The notes under the pieces: model-generated | What the model was told of the DNA's origin: nothing | What the model saw: the letters and a program-made list of their open reading frames with translations, nothing else | Databases searched by the model: none | Shown here: positions 55,214 to 64,000 of the stretch, one piece after another | Numbering within the stretch: position 1 is the stretch's first letter | Layout: each line of letters begins with the position of its first letter | Position numbers and translations under genes: made by a program | Assembly: GCF_028368855.1 (NCBI RefSeq) | Contig: NZ_JAQNCY010000005.1 | Location: 124,001 to 188,000 of the forward strand | From: Leisingera sp. SS27 | Lineage (GTDB): Bacteria > Pseudomonadota > Alphaproteobacteria > Rhodobacterales > Rhodobacteraceae | Length of the DNA stretch: 64,000 bases | Direction of reading: 5' to 3'

Positions 55214-58017
55214 CAATGATTGCAGGCATCGGCTTTTCCGCGCCCTGGCTGCTGCTGGGCTTGCTGGCCCTGCCGGTGCTGTGGCTGCTGTTACGGGCGA
55301 TCCCGCCTGCGCCGAAGCGCCAGCCGTTCCCGGCGGTGACGCTGCTGTTGGGCTTGAAGGATGACGAAAGCCTGTCGGACCGCACGCCGTGGTGGCTGCT
55401 GCTGCTGCGCCTTCTGGCGGTGGCCGCGGCGATCATCGGCCTGGCCGGGCCGGTGCTGAACCCCGCGACCGAGGATGCGGGCGGTAGCGGGCCGCTGCTG
55501 ATCGTGATGGACGCCAGCTGGGGCGGCGCGGCGGGCTGGAAACAGACCAGCGCCCAGGCCGCGGTGCAGCTGGACGAGGCTGGACGGGCGGAACGCCCGG
55601 TGGCGGTGCTGCGTCTCAGCGCGCCGGAACGCCTGCAGTTCCGCGCCGCAAGCGGCTGGCAGCGGCAGCTGGCCGGGCTGGTGCCGCTGCCTTGGCAGCC
55701 GGGGCCGGAGCAGCTGGCGCAGGCGCTGGAGGCAATTGGCGCCGCAGAGGGCGGGTTTGACACTGTGTGGTTCAGCGACGGGCTGGATTATCCGGGCCGC
55801 GACGGGCTGATCGAGGCGCTGGGGCAGCGCGGCGAAGTAGAGGTTTTTGAACAGCCCTTGCCAGTCTTGGGACTGATGCCTGCAAGCTACACCGGCGGAA
55901 CCATTGAACTGACAGTGCAGCGCAGCCGCGGCGGGCCGGCGCAGGAGATCTCCGTGGTGGCGCAGGGCAAGGATCCGGGCGGCACCGAGCGCAGCCTGGC
56001 CTCGCTGCCGTTGCGGTTTGCGGATGGCGCCCGCAGCGCCTCTGCCGAACTGTCGCTGCCTGCGGAGTTGCGCGCACGGCTGTCGCGGTTTGAAATCAGC
56101 GGCGTGAACTCGGCGGGTGCGGTGGCGCTGACCGATGACAGCCTGCGGCGGCGGGAGGTGGCGCTGGTCTCCTCGCAAAGCGCCGATGAGGGCCTCGCCC
56201 TCTTGTCGCCGCTGCATTACCTGCGCCAGGCGCTGGCGCCCTCAGCCGAGCTGCTGGAAGGCGCGCTGCGGGATCTGCTGCCTGCCAATCCGGATGTGAT
56301 CGTGCTGGCCGATGTGGCGCGGCTGGCGCCCGCACAGGAAGAGGCTGTGATCGATTGGGTCGAGAACGGCGGTCTCTTGCTGCGCTTTGCCGGGCCCCGG
56401 CTGGCGGCCAGCGACACCGCGCGCAGCGGTGAAGAACCCTTGATGCCGGTGCGCCTGCGGATTGGCGGCCGCAGCATCGGCGGCGCCATGAGCTGGGGCG
56501 AGCCGAAGACGCTGGCGCCCTTTGGCGAAGGCTCGCCGTTCTACGGGCTGGAGGTGCCGCAGGAGGTTTCGATCAGCTCGCAGGTGGTGGCGCAGCCGGA
56601 TCCGGAACTGGCCGGCCGGGTGATTGCGGAACTGGCGGACGGCACGCCCCTGGTTACCCGCAAGACGCTGGGCCAAGGCCAGGTGGTGCTGTTTCACGTG
56701 ACCGCCAACGCAGAGTGGAGCAGCCTGCCGCTGTCGGGCCTGTTCGTGTCGATGCTGGAGCGGCTGGCGGTCTCCTCCTCGGCCGCGCAGCCCAAGGCAG
56801 AGGATCTGGAAGGCACCACCTGGACGCCGGTCGAGGTTCTGGACGGTTTCGGCCGGCTGGAGGCCGCAGAGACGCTGCCCGGTGTGGCAGGCCCGGATCT
56901 GGTGGCGGCACCCGCGGGGCCGGAGCTGCGGCCCGGGGTTTATGACGGCGGGCGGCGGATGCTGGCGCGCAATGTGCTGCGCCCGGGCGATGAGCTGACG
57001 GCCGCGCGCTGGCCTGCCTCGGTTGCGGTCAGCGGCTATGGCGCGCCGCAGGAGCTGCCGCTGGGCGGCACACTGCTGACGCTGGCGCTGGGGCTTCTGG
57101 CGCTGGATGTTCTGGGCACGCTGGCGGTTTCCGGCCTGCTGGGCCGCGCCCGGACAGCGGCACTGGCGGCAGCACTGGGTCTGGCGGCGCTGGTTCCCGC
57201 GCAGGAGCTGAGGGCGCAGGACGCCGCCCTGCCCGCCCCCTCGCAAGCGCAAACCGAAGATGACCTGCGGGCGGCGGCCATTGCCTCGGAACTGGTGCTG
57301 GCGCATGTGCTGACCGGCGACGCGCAGGTGGACCGGGTCGCGGCGGCAGGCCTGCGCGGGCTGACGGACACGCTGTTCTTCCGCACTTCGGTCGAGCCCG
57401 CCGCGCCGGTAGCTGTTGATCTGGAGCGCGATGAACTGGCGTTTTATCCGCTGCTCTACTGGCCCATCACCCGTGGCCAGCCGCTGCCTTCGTCTGAGGC
57501 ATATGCCAAGCTCAATACCTATCTGCGGTCGGGCGGGATGATCCTTTTTGACACCCGGGACGCGGATCTGGCGGCCTCGGGCGCGACCAGCCCGGCGGCG
57601 CGGCGGCTGCAGCAGATTGCGCTGCCGCTGGACATTCCGCCGCTGGAGGTGGTGCCAGAGGACCATGTGCTGACCCGTGCCTTCTACCTGCTGCAGGCCT
57701 TTCCCGGCCGCCACGGGCGCGGCCCGGTCTGGGTCGAGGCGGCGCCGCCGGATGCGGAACAGGCCGAGGGCATCCCCTTCCGCAACCTCAATGACGGGGT
57801 GACGCCGGTGGTTATCGGCGGCAACGACTGGGCCGCAGCCTGGGCGGTGGATGACAACGGGCGGCCCTTGCTGCCTGTCGGGCGCGGGTATGCGGGCGAG
57901 CGGCAGCGGGAGCTGGCGTTCCGGTTCGGCGTCAACCTGGTGATGCATGTGCTGACCGGCAATTACAAATCCGACCAGGTGCATGTGCCGGCCCTGCTGG
58001 ACCGGTTGGGGCAATAG
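55210..58017 (+). CDS. BatA-like membrane protein with C-terminal DUF4159 domain
   Basis: A 935-residue membrane protein. Two N-terminal helices (about 8-30 and 65-87) are followed by a degenerate VWA-like periplasmic or cytosolic part (about 90-260) and a helix at about 618-645. DUF4159, a class I glutamine-amidotransferase-like domain, fills about 690-930 ('ALPLDIPPLEVVPEDHVLTRAFYLL'). This architecture is typical of alphaproteobacterial moxR operons. It overlaps DUF58 by 4 bp; ATG 55210 is used, not the longer frame from 55177. Confidence 0.88.
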   Translation: MTMIAGIGFSAPWLLLGLLALPVLWLLLRAIPPAPKRQPFPAVTLLLGLKDDESLSDRTPWWLLLLRLLAVAAAIIGLAGPVLNPATEDAGGSGPLLIVMDASWGGAAGWKQTSAQAAVQLDEAGRAERPVAVLRLSAPERLQFRAASGWQRQLAGLVPLPWQPGPEQLAQALEAIGAAEGGFDTVWFSDGLDYPGRDGLIEALGQRGEVEVFEQPLPVLGLMPASYTGGTIELTVQRSRGGPAQEISVVAQGKDPGGTERSLASLPLRFADGARSASAELSLPAELRARLSRFEISGVNSAGAVALTDDSLRRREVALVSSQSADEGLALLSPLHYLRQALAPSAELLEGALRDLLPANPDVIVLADVARLAPAQEEAVIDWVENGGLLLRFAGPRLAASDTARSGEEPLMPVRLRIGGRSIGGAMSWGEPKTLAPFGEGSPFYGLEVPQEVSISSQVVAQPDPELAGRVIAELADGTPLVTRKTLGQGQVVLFHVTANAEWSSLPLSGLFVSMLERLAVSSSAAQPKAEDLEGTTWTPVEVLDGFGRLEAAETLPGVAGPDLVAAPAGPELRPGVYDGGRRMLARNVLRPGDELTAARWPASVAVSGYGAPQELPLGGTLLTLALGLLALDVLGTLAVSGLLGRARTAALAAALGLAALVPAQELRAQDAALPAPSQAQTEDDLRAAAIASELVLAHVLTGDAQVDRVAAAGLRGLTDTLFFRTSVEPAAPVAVDLERDELAFYPLLYWPITRGQPLPSSEAYAKLNTYLRSGGMILFDTRDADLAASGATSPAARRLQQIALPLDIPPLEVVPEDHVLTRAFYLLQAFPGRHGRGPVWVEAAPPDAEQAEGIPFRNLNDGVTPVVIGGNDWAAAWAVDDNGRPLLPVGRGYAGERQRELAFRFGVNLVMHVLTGNYKSDQVHVPALLDRLGQ

Positions 58018-58027
58018 GAGTGCTGCG

Positions 58028-60070
58028 ATGACACAGACGATCCTGTTCGACCCGCTGGTGCCCTGGCCGGTGATCTGGGCCGCGGGGGCTGTCACTCTGG
58101 CCGCCCTGCTGCTGGGGGTGTGGAAGGGCCTCGCGGGCTGGGCCTTGCGTGCCTTGGCGGCGCTGGTGCTGCTGGCGGCTCTCAGCGGTCCGGTGCATCA
58201 GAGCGAGGACCGCGCACCGCTGAGCGACATCGTTATCGTGGCAGAGGATCAGACCGCCAGCCAGCAGCTGCGGGACCGCCCAGAGCAGTTGGCGCGCGCC
58301 CGCAGCCAGCTGAAGGCAGCGCTGGCGGACCGTCCAAACACCGATGTACGCTGGATTACCGTGCCGGATGGCGAAGGCGACGAGGGCACAAGGCTGATGG
58401 CAGCGGTTGCGCAGGCGCTGGCGGATGAGCCGCGGGCGCGGGTGGCGGGGATCATCGCGCTCAGCGACGGGCAGGTGCATGATGCGGAGCAGCCGGTGAA
58501 CCTGCCCGCGCCGATGCATCTGCTGCTGACCGGGCGCGCAGACGACTGGGATCGGCGCCTGATCGTGAAAAACGCCCCCGGTTTTGCGATCATCGGCGAG
58601 CCGGTGAAGCTGACAATCAGGATCGAGGATCAGGGCGCGGTGCCGGTGCAGGGCGGCTTTGCCGACATAGAAGTCTCGGTCGCGGGCGGGCCGCCGCAGC
58701 GCTTTGCCCTGCCAGTGGGCGTGGATTTCGAACTGCCGATGGTGCTGAAGCACGGCGGACGCAACGTGATCCAGTTCTCTGTGCCGGAAGAACCGGGCGA
58801 GCTGACCGCGCGCAACAATCAGGCGCTGGTGCAGATCAACGGGGTGCGCGACCGGCTGCGGGTCTTGCTGGTATCAGGTGAGCCGCACGCGGGCGGACGC
58901 ACCTGGCGCAACCTGCTGAAGTCCGACAGCGCGGTGGACCTGGTGCATTTCACCATTCTGCGCCCGCCGGAGAAGCAGGACGGCGTGCCGGTGGAGGAGC
59001 TGTCGCTGATCGCCTTCCCGACCCGCGAGCTGTTCCTGGAGAAGATCGAGGATTTCGATCTGATCATCTTTGACCGCTACAAGCGGCGCGGTATCCTGCC
59101 GGCGGTCTATCTGGACAATGTGGCGAATTACGCGATGGGCGGCGGCGCGGTGCTGGTGGCGGCCGGCCCTGACTTTGCCAGCGCCGACAGCATCTATCGC
59201 TCGCCCTTGTCGCTGATCCTGCCGGCAGAGCCGTCGGCGCGGGTGCTGGAGGAGGCCTACCGCCCGGAAGTGACGGATCTGGGCAAGCAGCACCCCGTCA
59301 CATCGGGCCTTGAGGGCGCGGCGGACTGGGGCCGCTGGCTGCGCCAGATCGAACTGCGCACACCGGAGGGCCACGTGCTGATGAGCGGTGCAGGCGAACG
59401 GCCATTGCTGGTTCTGAACAGGGTGGGTGAGGGCCGGGTGGCCCTGCTGGCCTCAGACCATGCCTGGCTGTGGAGCCGCGGATACGAGGGCGGCGGGCCG
59501 CAGCTGGAACTTCTGCGCCGCCTTGCGCACTGGATGATGAAAGAGCCGGAGCTGGAGGAAGAGGCGCTGTGGGCCGAGGTCTCGGGCCAGCGGATGCGCA
59601 TCCTGCGCCGAACGCTGGCGGGCCGGGTCGGGCCGGTGACGGTGACCGCACCCGATGGCTCTGCCGTGGCGCTGGAGCTGCGCCAAACCGCACCGGGTCA
59701 GTGGGAAACCCGCTATGAGGGGCCGGAGCCGGGGCTGTACCGGCTGGAAGAAGGCGAGGAGAGCACGGTGGTCGGGCTTGGGCCTGCGGCGCCCAAGGAG
59801 CTCGAGGAAACCATTGTCACCGGGTCCGTGCTTGCACCGGTGCTGGAGCCGGTTCGCGGCGGCATCCTGCGGCTGCAGGACGGGCTGCCGTCTTTGCGTA
59901 GCGTGCGGCCCGGGCGGCCCGCGTCGGGGCGCGGCTGGATCGGCCTGACCCCGCGGGAGGCCTATGAGACGCTTTCCGTATCCCAGGGCCCGCTGCTGCC
60001 GGGCTGGCTGGCCCTGCTGCTGGCGTCCTTCTTCATCCTCGCAGGCTGGCTACGCGAGGGACGGCGGTAG
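58028..60070 (+). CDS. Membrane protein of the MoxR operon with amidotransferase-like middle domain
   Basis: A 680-residue protein with two N-terminal helices (about 12-52), a large extramembrane part and a C-terminal helix (about 655-675). The middle has 'LRVLLVSGEPHAGGRTWRNLLKSD' and 'GRVALLASDHAWLWSRGYEGGGPQ', as in the glutamine-amidotransferase-like proteins found after DUF4159 proteins. No catalytic Cys triad is obvious, so it is probably structural or sensory. AGGAG precedes ATG 58028. It ends the four-gene operon. Confidence 0.85.
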   Translation: MTQTILFDPLVPWPVIWAAGAVTLAALLLGVWKGLAGWALRALAALVLLAALSGPVHQSEDRAPLSDIVIVAEDQTASQQLRDRPEQLARARSQLKAALADRPNTDVRWITVPDGEGDEGTRLMAAVAQALADEPRARVAGIIALSDGQVHDAEQPVNLPAPMHLLLTGRADDWDRRLIVKNAPGFAIIGEPVKLTIRIEDQGAVPVQGGFADIEVSVAGGPPQRFALPVGVDFELPMVLKHGGRNVIQFSVPEEPGELTARNNQALVQINGVRDRLRVLLVSGEPHAGGRTWRNLLKSDSAVDLVHFTILRPPEKQDGVPVEELSLIAFPTRELFLEKIEDFDLIIFDRYKRRGILPAVYLDNVANYAMGGGAVLVAAGPDFASADSIYRSPLSLILPAEPSARVLEEAYRPEVTDLGKQHPVTSGLEGAADWGRWLRQIELRTPEGHVLMSGAGERPLLVLNRVGEGRVALLASDHAWLWSRGYEGGGPQLELLRRLAHWMMKEPELEEEALWAEVSGQRMRILRRTLAGRVGPVTVTAPDGSAVALELRQTAPGQWETRYEGPEPGLYRLEEGEESTVVGLGPAAPKELEETIVTGSVLAPVLEPVRGGILRLQDGLPSLRSVRPGRPASGRGWIGLTPREAYETLSVSQGPLLPGWLALLLASFFILAGWLREGRR

Positions 60071-60141
60071 GCAGGTCTCGCAACCAGTGTTCTCCCGCCT
60101 TTCACAGGTTTTCAGATGAAAACTCGCGACAGTTGGGCCTA

Positions 60142-60190
60142 GCGCCGCGCCAAAGGCGCGGCGCGGGCCGCTTCGGGCACAGCCCGAAGC
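60142..60190. terminator. Two strong hairpins between convergent genes
   Basis: GCGCCGCGCC-AAA-GGCGCGGCGC (60142-60164) and GCTTCGGGC-ACA-GCCCGAAGC (60170-60190), both perfect, lie in the 147-bp space between the MoxR operon and the convergent hydratase-like gene. They could stop transcription from either side, though no T-run follows. Confidence 0.65.
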
Positions 60191-60217
60191 GAAACACCTC
60201 CTGCGACCGGCAGCAAA

Positions 60218-61066
60218 TTATTCTTTGAAGAACACCTGCACCACCGGGTTACCCGGCAGCCCGTCGTAGGTCACGCTGACCCCGCCCTTGCCTGCCTGCG
60301 GCGGGAACAACGGGCCGAAGGACCCTACCGAGATCAGGTCACCCGGTTTGAACACCACCCCTTTGGAGCGCAGCCACAGCACGGCATTGACCGGGTTGCC
60401 CAGAACCGCCCGGCCCGGTGCCTGTACCAAAACGCCGCCGGCCGCATCGTGCATCGTGACGGACATCTCTTCCAGCATCCGGGCCATCGCCGCCGGGTCT
60501 TCAACCGGCACTGGCGCGCCGAGGACGCCGAGCCGGGTGCCAACGCCCATTGCGGTGATGGTCTCCGGGGTGAAGGGCTGGCCCTTGGCAAGCGTCAGAT
60601 CCGGCAGTTCGATGAAGGGGCGGATGACGGAAATATGGGCCAGTGCCTCTTCCGGCGTCGTGGCGGCGTTGATGCCAGCATCTGCAACCACCAGTACAAG
60701 GTCAGCCTCCATCATTGGGATGGCGCCCCAAGGCGCATCCAGAGTCGCCCCATCCTCCAGCATCACATTCTGGTACAGCAGGCCCCGCACAGGTTCCATA
60801 GCACCAAAACGCTCTTGCGCCGGTTTGCTGGTAAGACCGGCCTTGTAGCCGATCACCGGCCCCATATGCGGCTCCAGTGCAGTGGAGAGTTTGGCCTGAG
60901 AGCAGAGCGCATCCTCCATGCTGCCGCCGGGGGATAGCGCCTGTGCCGGGGTCTTGGCCAGGTAACTGTCCACGAAGGCGGCGATTTCGGCATCACTGGC
61001 GCAGGCGGCTATGGCGGCAGGGGGGATGAGAGCCAGAGCACAGGCGGCGAGGAAAGGTTTCAGCAT
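60218..61066 (-). CDS. Exported 2-keto-4-pentenoate hydratase/fumarylacetoacetase-like protein
   Basis: A 282-residue protein of the MhpD/2-oxopent-4-enoate hydratase fold: 'GPVIGYKAGLTSKPAQERFG', 'EADLVLVVADAG', 'LPDLTLAKG', 'GNPVNAVLWL' and 'GDLISVGSFG'. Unusually, it begins with a signal peptide, 'MLKPFLAACALALIPPAAIA' followed by Ala-Cys, so it should act in the periplasm or, if the Cys is used, as a lipoprotein. Cytoplasmic relatives hydrate dienoates from aromatic ring cleavage. Whether the exported form is catalytic is unknown. It lies 27 bp downstream of pbpC, perhaps co-transcribed with it. Confidence 0.8.
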   Translation of the reverse strand: MLKPFLAACALALIPPAAIAACASDAEIAAFVDSYLAKTPAQALSPGGSMEDALCSQAKLSTALEPHMGPVIGYKAGLTSKPAQERFGAMEPVRGLLYQNVMLEDGATLDAPWGAIPMMEADLVLVVADAGINAATTPEEALAHISVIRPFIELPDLTLAKGQPFTPETITAMGVGTRLGVLGAPVPVEDPAAMARMLEEMSVTMHDAAGGVLVQAPGRAVLGNPVNAVLWLRSKGVVFKPGDLISVGSFGPLFPPQAGKGGVSVTYDGLPGNPVVQVFFKE

Positions 61067-61093
61067 GAACGGGCCTCAGGGCAATTTGCGGGA

Positions 61094-63223
61094 TCAATCA
61101 ATCCGCAGGTTAACCCGGTCGGAGCGGCCGGCGCCATCGACAATCACCAGCGAGGAGAAGCCGGGGCCGGGGCTGGGCAGGGAGAACTCGCGCCTTCGCT
61201 GGCCCGTGAGCACCGGCTGTCCGTTGGCCATCACCAGAAACGGCGCGGTGCCGCCGCGGAGTTTAAGCGTGAGGTCCGCGCCCTCCAGAATCAGCCGGGC
61301 GCCTTCGGGCGGGAAGATCAGTTCGGGCGCGTCTGCGGGGCCTGAGAAGGCCGCATCGCGGGGGCGGAAGCGCTGCAAGGGCGGCGGCAGGTCTGCGGAG
61401 CTGACGATCAGCGTGGCGGGCGGCGGCGGCGGCAGCGGGTCGAGCGCGGGCTTCAGCCGCCCGAAGGCCTCAAACAGGACCGGGGCGGCCAGATCGCCGC
61501 CGAAGATACCCGGCACCGGCGTGCCGTCGGCGCGGCCCATCCAGACGCCGATCACATGGCGCCCGTCCCAGCCGATCACCCAGGCATCGCGATGGCCGTA
61601 GGAGGTGCCGGTTTTAAAGGAGATGGTGCCTGCGCGCGCGCCCGCAGGCACCGGCAGGCCGCGCAGGATGTCTGCCACCTGCCAGGCGGCTTCGGGGGAA
61701 GTAAGGCGGCCCGCGGGCTGGCGTGCCTCGCCTTGCATCACACGCAATTCCGGCCCCTGCCCGCCTGCCGCCAGCCCGGCGTAAAGCTGCACCATGTCCT
61801 GCAGGCTGATGCCGAGACCACCAAGGGACAGCGCCAGCCCCGGCGCGCCGCCGGGCAGGTCAGGCTTGGCACCGACGGCCCGCAGCGAGGCCATCACCCG
61901 CGCCGGACCAAGTTCCTGCGTCAGTTTCACCACGGGGATATTGAGGGACAAATGCAGCGCCTCGCGCACGGTTATGTCGCCGCGGAATTCACCGTCGAAG
62001 TTCTGCGGCGCGTAACCTGCAAAGTTGACCGGGCCGTCATGGATCAGGGTGTCCGGATGCGCAAGACCCTGGTCAAAGGCAAGGCCGTAGATCAGCGGTT
62101 TCAGGGTGGAGCCGGGAGAGCGGATCGCCTGGGTCATGTCGACAAAGCCGCGGCGGGTGGCGTCGGAGTAACCGGGGGAGCCGGCCATCGCCAGAACCTC
62201 ACCTGTCTGATGGTCGGCGGCGATGAGGGCGGCGGAGAGGCGCGGCCCGGTGCGGCGGGCTGCCTCAGCCAGCAGGGTTTCCATCCGCACCTGCACCGCG
62301 CCGTCGAGCGTCAGGCGCAGCTGACGCATGCCCGGGTGCCGGGCTGCCACCCGGTCCGCAAGATGCGGGGCAAGGCGCGGGAAGGCGGCCATGCGGTGCG
62401 GCAGCGGGGTGCGACGGGCGGCCTCGGCCTGTTCCCCGGTCAGGATACCCTGGTGGTGCATGCGCTCCAGCACCCGGTCGCGGGCCTCGCTGGCGGCCTG
62501 GGGAAAGCGGTCCGGACGGCGGCGCTCGGGGCTTTGCGGCAGGGCCACCAGCAGTGCGGCCTCTGCGGACGTCAGGCGCTTCGGCTCCTTGCCGAACCAG
62601 CTGTAGGTTGCCGCGCGGATGCCCTCTGCCGCGCCGCCATAGGGGGCGTGGGTCAGATAGAGGGTGAGGATCTGATCCTTGCTGAGTCGGCGCTCCAGCG
62701 CCAGCGCCACCCGCATCTGCCGCAGCTTGCCCGCCCAGCGGCCGGTGGTGCCGTCCTCCAGCAGACGCGCAACCTGCATGGTGAGGGTGGAGCCGCCGGA
62801 GACTGTTCTGCCGTTCCAGAGCGCCTGCCCCGCGGCGCGCAGCAAGGCGATGGGGTCGACACCAGCGTGGGAGCGGAACCGCTTGTCCTCGTAGCGCAGG
62901 AGCATATCGAGGAAGCGCGGATCGACGTCCTGTGGCTGGACGGCGAGGCGCCAGAGGCCGTCGCCTACGGGGTAGGCGCGCAAAAGCTTGCCGTTGCGGT
63001 CGAGGACTTCGGTGGATGTTTCCCCGAGGGTGAGCGGAAGGTTTGTGCGGTCGATCCAAGTGTCGAAGGCGCGATAGGCCGTAAAGATTGCAATAAGCAG
63101 AACCGCTAAAGCAACGGCATACCATTTCAGCCTTTTGCCTGGCCAAAGGCCGGGCAGCGCCCGTCCCGCTCCCCACGGGGCGGGACGGGCGCTGCCCTTC
63201 GCTTTGGTCCGCCAGCGTCTCAC
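61094..63223 (-). CDS. pbpC: Penicillin-binding protein 1C (bifunctional glycosyltransferase/transpeptidase)
   Basis: A 709-residue class A PBP that polymerises and may cross-link peptidoglycan. There is one membrane anchor (about 33-50). The GT51 domain has 'RYEDKRFRSHAGVDP' with the catalytic Glu, and 'GGSTLTMQVARLL'. The transpeptidase has 'RSPGSTLKPLIYGL' (SxxK), 'SLNIP' (SxN) and 'FKTGTSYGHRD' (KTG). The C-terminal BiPBP_C domain is at about 620-705. It overlaps the alpha-2-macroglobulin gene by 4 bp (ATGA), the usual pairing of PBP1C with that protein. Confidence 0.95.
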   Translation of the reverse strand: MRRWRTKAKGSARPAPWGAGRALPGLWPGKRLKWYAVALAVLLIAIFTAYRAFDTWIDRTNLPLTLGETSTEVLDRNGKLLRAYPVGDGLWRLAVQPQDVDPRFLDMLLRYEDKRFRSHAGVDPIALLRAAGQALWNGRTVSGGSTLTMQVARLLEDGTTGRWAGKLRQMRVALALERRLSKDQILTLYLTHAPYGGAAEGIRAATYSWFGKEPKRLTSAEAALLVALPQSPERRRPDRFPQAASEARDRVLERMHHQGILTGEQAEAARRTPLPHRMAAFPRLAPHLADRVAARHPGMRQLRLTLDGAVQVRMETLLAEAARRTGPRLSAALIAADHQTGEVLAMAGSPGYSDATRRGFVDMTQAIRSPGSTLKPLIYGLAFDQGLAHPDTLIHDGPVNFAGYAPQNFDGEFRGDITVREALHLSLNIPVVKLTQELGPARVMASLRAVGAKPDLPGGAPGLALSLGGLGISLQDMVQLYAGLAAGGQGPELRVMQGEARQPAGRLTSPEAAWQVADILRGLPVPAGARAGTISFKTGTSYGHRDAWVIGWDGRHVIGVWMGRADGTPVPGIFGGDLAAPVLFEAFGRLKPALDPLPPPPPATLIVSSADLPPPLQRFRPRDAAFSGPADAPELIFPPEGARLILEGADLTLKLRGGTAPFLVMANGQPVLTGQRRREFSLPSPGPGFSSLVIVDGAGRSDRVNLRID

Positions 63224-64000
63224 CTGACTTCCACACGCCCCGTTGCCGTGCGGGCGCGGTATGCGGGACGGTACATGTCCTCAACCGAGGCGGCCGGGTG
63301 GTGGAACACGCCGGGTGTCACCGCGCGGACCACATAGGCCAGCGTCACCTGCGATGCATCGCGCACATTCACCGCCGCCAGGAACCGGTCGCTGCGGAAC
63401 TCGGCGTGCTCGGCCTCTGCCGGGTTCAGCCAGTCGAGGTCGCGCAGGTCACCGGAGCGCAGAAGGTTCGGGTTGTCGATCTCAAACCCCGCGGGCAGCG
63501 GATCGTTGATCATCAGCCTCGCACCGGTCTTTTCATGCGGTTTCACCCGGAGGACCGCCACAAACCGCGCGCCAGTTTGTACGGACTGCACCTCCAGCGG
63601 CTGGCCTTCCAGCGAATAGTAGCTGCGTTTGATGGTGTAGCCGAAGCCGCCCGCGGCCGGCGGAACTTCTGGCACGCCAAGGGTGGTGAGGGTTATTTCA
63701 GCCGTTTTGCCGCTGGCGGCGGTCAGTGCCAGTTCCGGCACGTCCTGACCGCCAGCAGCCTGAACGAACGGCCCCTGCACGGGCTGGCCGTTGACCAGCA
63801 GGCCGGAGTCTTCGGGGTATTGCGTCAGTGCCTGGGCGGCCATCAGGGTCCAAGCGGACTCCTGGGTGGAGCGGTATCCGCTGGCGTTTGAAAGCCGCGC
63901 CGTCAAGCTGGCGCGGTCCAAGGCCTCAGACCCCGCTTCTGCCGCCAGTGTCAGAACGCCGGCGGTGTCGCGCAAACGGGTGCCGAAGTCGGCGCGCCAG
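63220..64000 (-). CDS. Alpha-2-macroglobulin family protein, C-terminal part (YfhM-like)
   Basis: The open frame continues to the right edge, so only about the last 260 residues are seen. They include 'WRADFGTRLRDTAGVL', 'SAWTLMAAQAL', 'TIKRSYYSLEG' and 'FRSDRFLAAVN' with 'VRAVTPGVFHHPAASVEDMYRPAYRART', all typical of bacterial alpha-2-macroglobulins. These are periplasmic lipoproteins that trap proteases and work with PBP1C in envelope defence. The thioester region would lie outside the window or is absent. Confidence 0.92.
   Translation of the reverse strand, partial: WRADFGTRLRDTAGVLTLAAEAGSEALDRASLTARLSNASGYRSTQESAWTLMAAQALTQYPEDSGLLVNGQPVQGPFVQAAGGQDVPELALTAASGKTAEITLTTLGVPEVPPAAGGFGYTIKRSYYSLEGQPLEVQSVQTGARFVAVLRVKPHEKTGARLMINDPLPAGFEIDNPNLLRSGDLRDLDWLNPAEAEHAEFRSDRFLAAVNVRDASQVTLAYVVRAVTPGVFHHPAASVEDMYRPAYRARTATGRVEVR

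Noticed and set aside
56242-58095. 617-codon minus-strand frame opposite the DUF4159 gene
   Set aside because: Antisense artefact of high GC; the plus-strand protein has clear membrane helices and a DUF4159 domain.

Overview
The window is high-GC alphaproteobacterial DNA, most likely from the Roseobacter group of the Rhodobacteraceae (Leisingera/Phaeobacter/Ruegeria-like). This rests on the rimM-trmD-rplS-rpmE order, a MipZ-type ATPase, a 73-residue L31 with no cysteines, and family-typical proteins such as DUF1285, zf-CHCC and the MoxR/DUF58/DUF4159 set. No tRNA, rRNA or CRISPR array was seen.

Layout: 1-5.7 kb is the ribosome-maturation block (rimM end, a divergent phosphotransferase, trmD, rplS, rpmE), interrupted between trmD and rplS by a DUF1508 gene and a long coiled-coil protein. 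5.7-10.0 kb holds a DEAD-box RNA helicase, mipZ and a class III nucleotide cyclase. 10.0-17.5 kb is a homogentisate catabolic operon behind a divergent MarR regulator: hmgA, fahA, a metallo-beta-lactamase-fold protein, an FAD ring hydroxylase with a small DUF2783 partner, a VOC protein and maiA. 17.5-20.2 kb encodes a secreted unknown protein and an RTX protein containing 189-bp tandem repeats.

20.9-24.7 kb is a compact six-gene stressosome module (rsbR-rsbS-rsbT-rsbX, histidine kinase, response regulator), each gene overlapping the next. The kinase carries an RsbU-like N-terminus, so RsbT output probably feeds a two-component system. 24.9-32.7 kb is an aspartate cassette (aspA, double-domain racemase, dicarboxylate symporter, two paralogous LysR regulators) flanked by decayed IS3 and IS110 fragments. 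A 17-bp palindrome, GTTGCAA-N3-TTGCAAC, occurs in all three control regions.

32.9-43.9 kb is a divergent catabolic cluster centred on an RpiR regulator. The left arm has a Rieske oxygenase, then a wrecked aldehyde dehydrogenase and a damaged carboxymuconolactone-decarboxylase-family gene. The right arm is intact and translationally coupled: a dimethylglycine-dehydrogenase-like FAD protein, a quinone-oxidoreductase-like protein, two mandelate-racemase-family enzymes and a class III aminotransferase. The likely substrates are N-methylated or hydroxylated cyclic amino acids, such as (hydroxy)proline betaines.

44-64 kb is mostly housekeeping: an ABC ATPase, a zf-CHCC protein, a flavodoxin-fold protein, an unknown effector-like 500-residue protein, polA, two DUF2798 membrane proteins, hyi, a cupin, DUF1285, the MoxR/DUF58/DUF4159 operon, an exported hydratase-like protein, pbpC and the end of an alpha-2-macroglobulin gene. 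A 300-bp nest of inverted repeats follows polA, and a double perfect palindrome precedes the flavodoxin gene.
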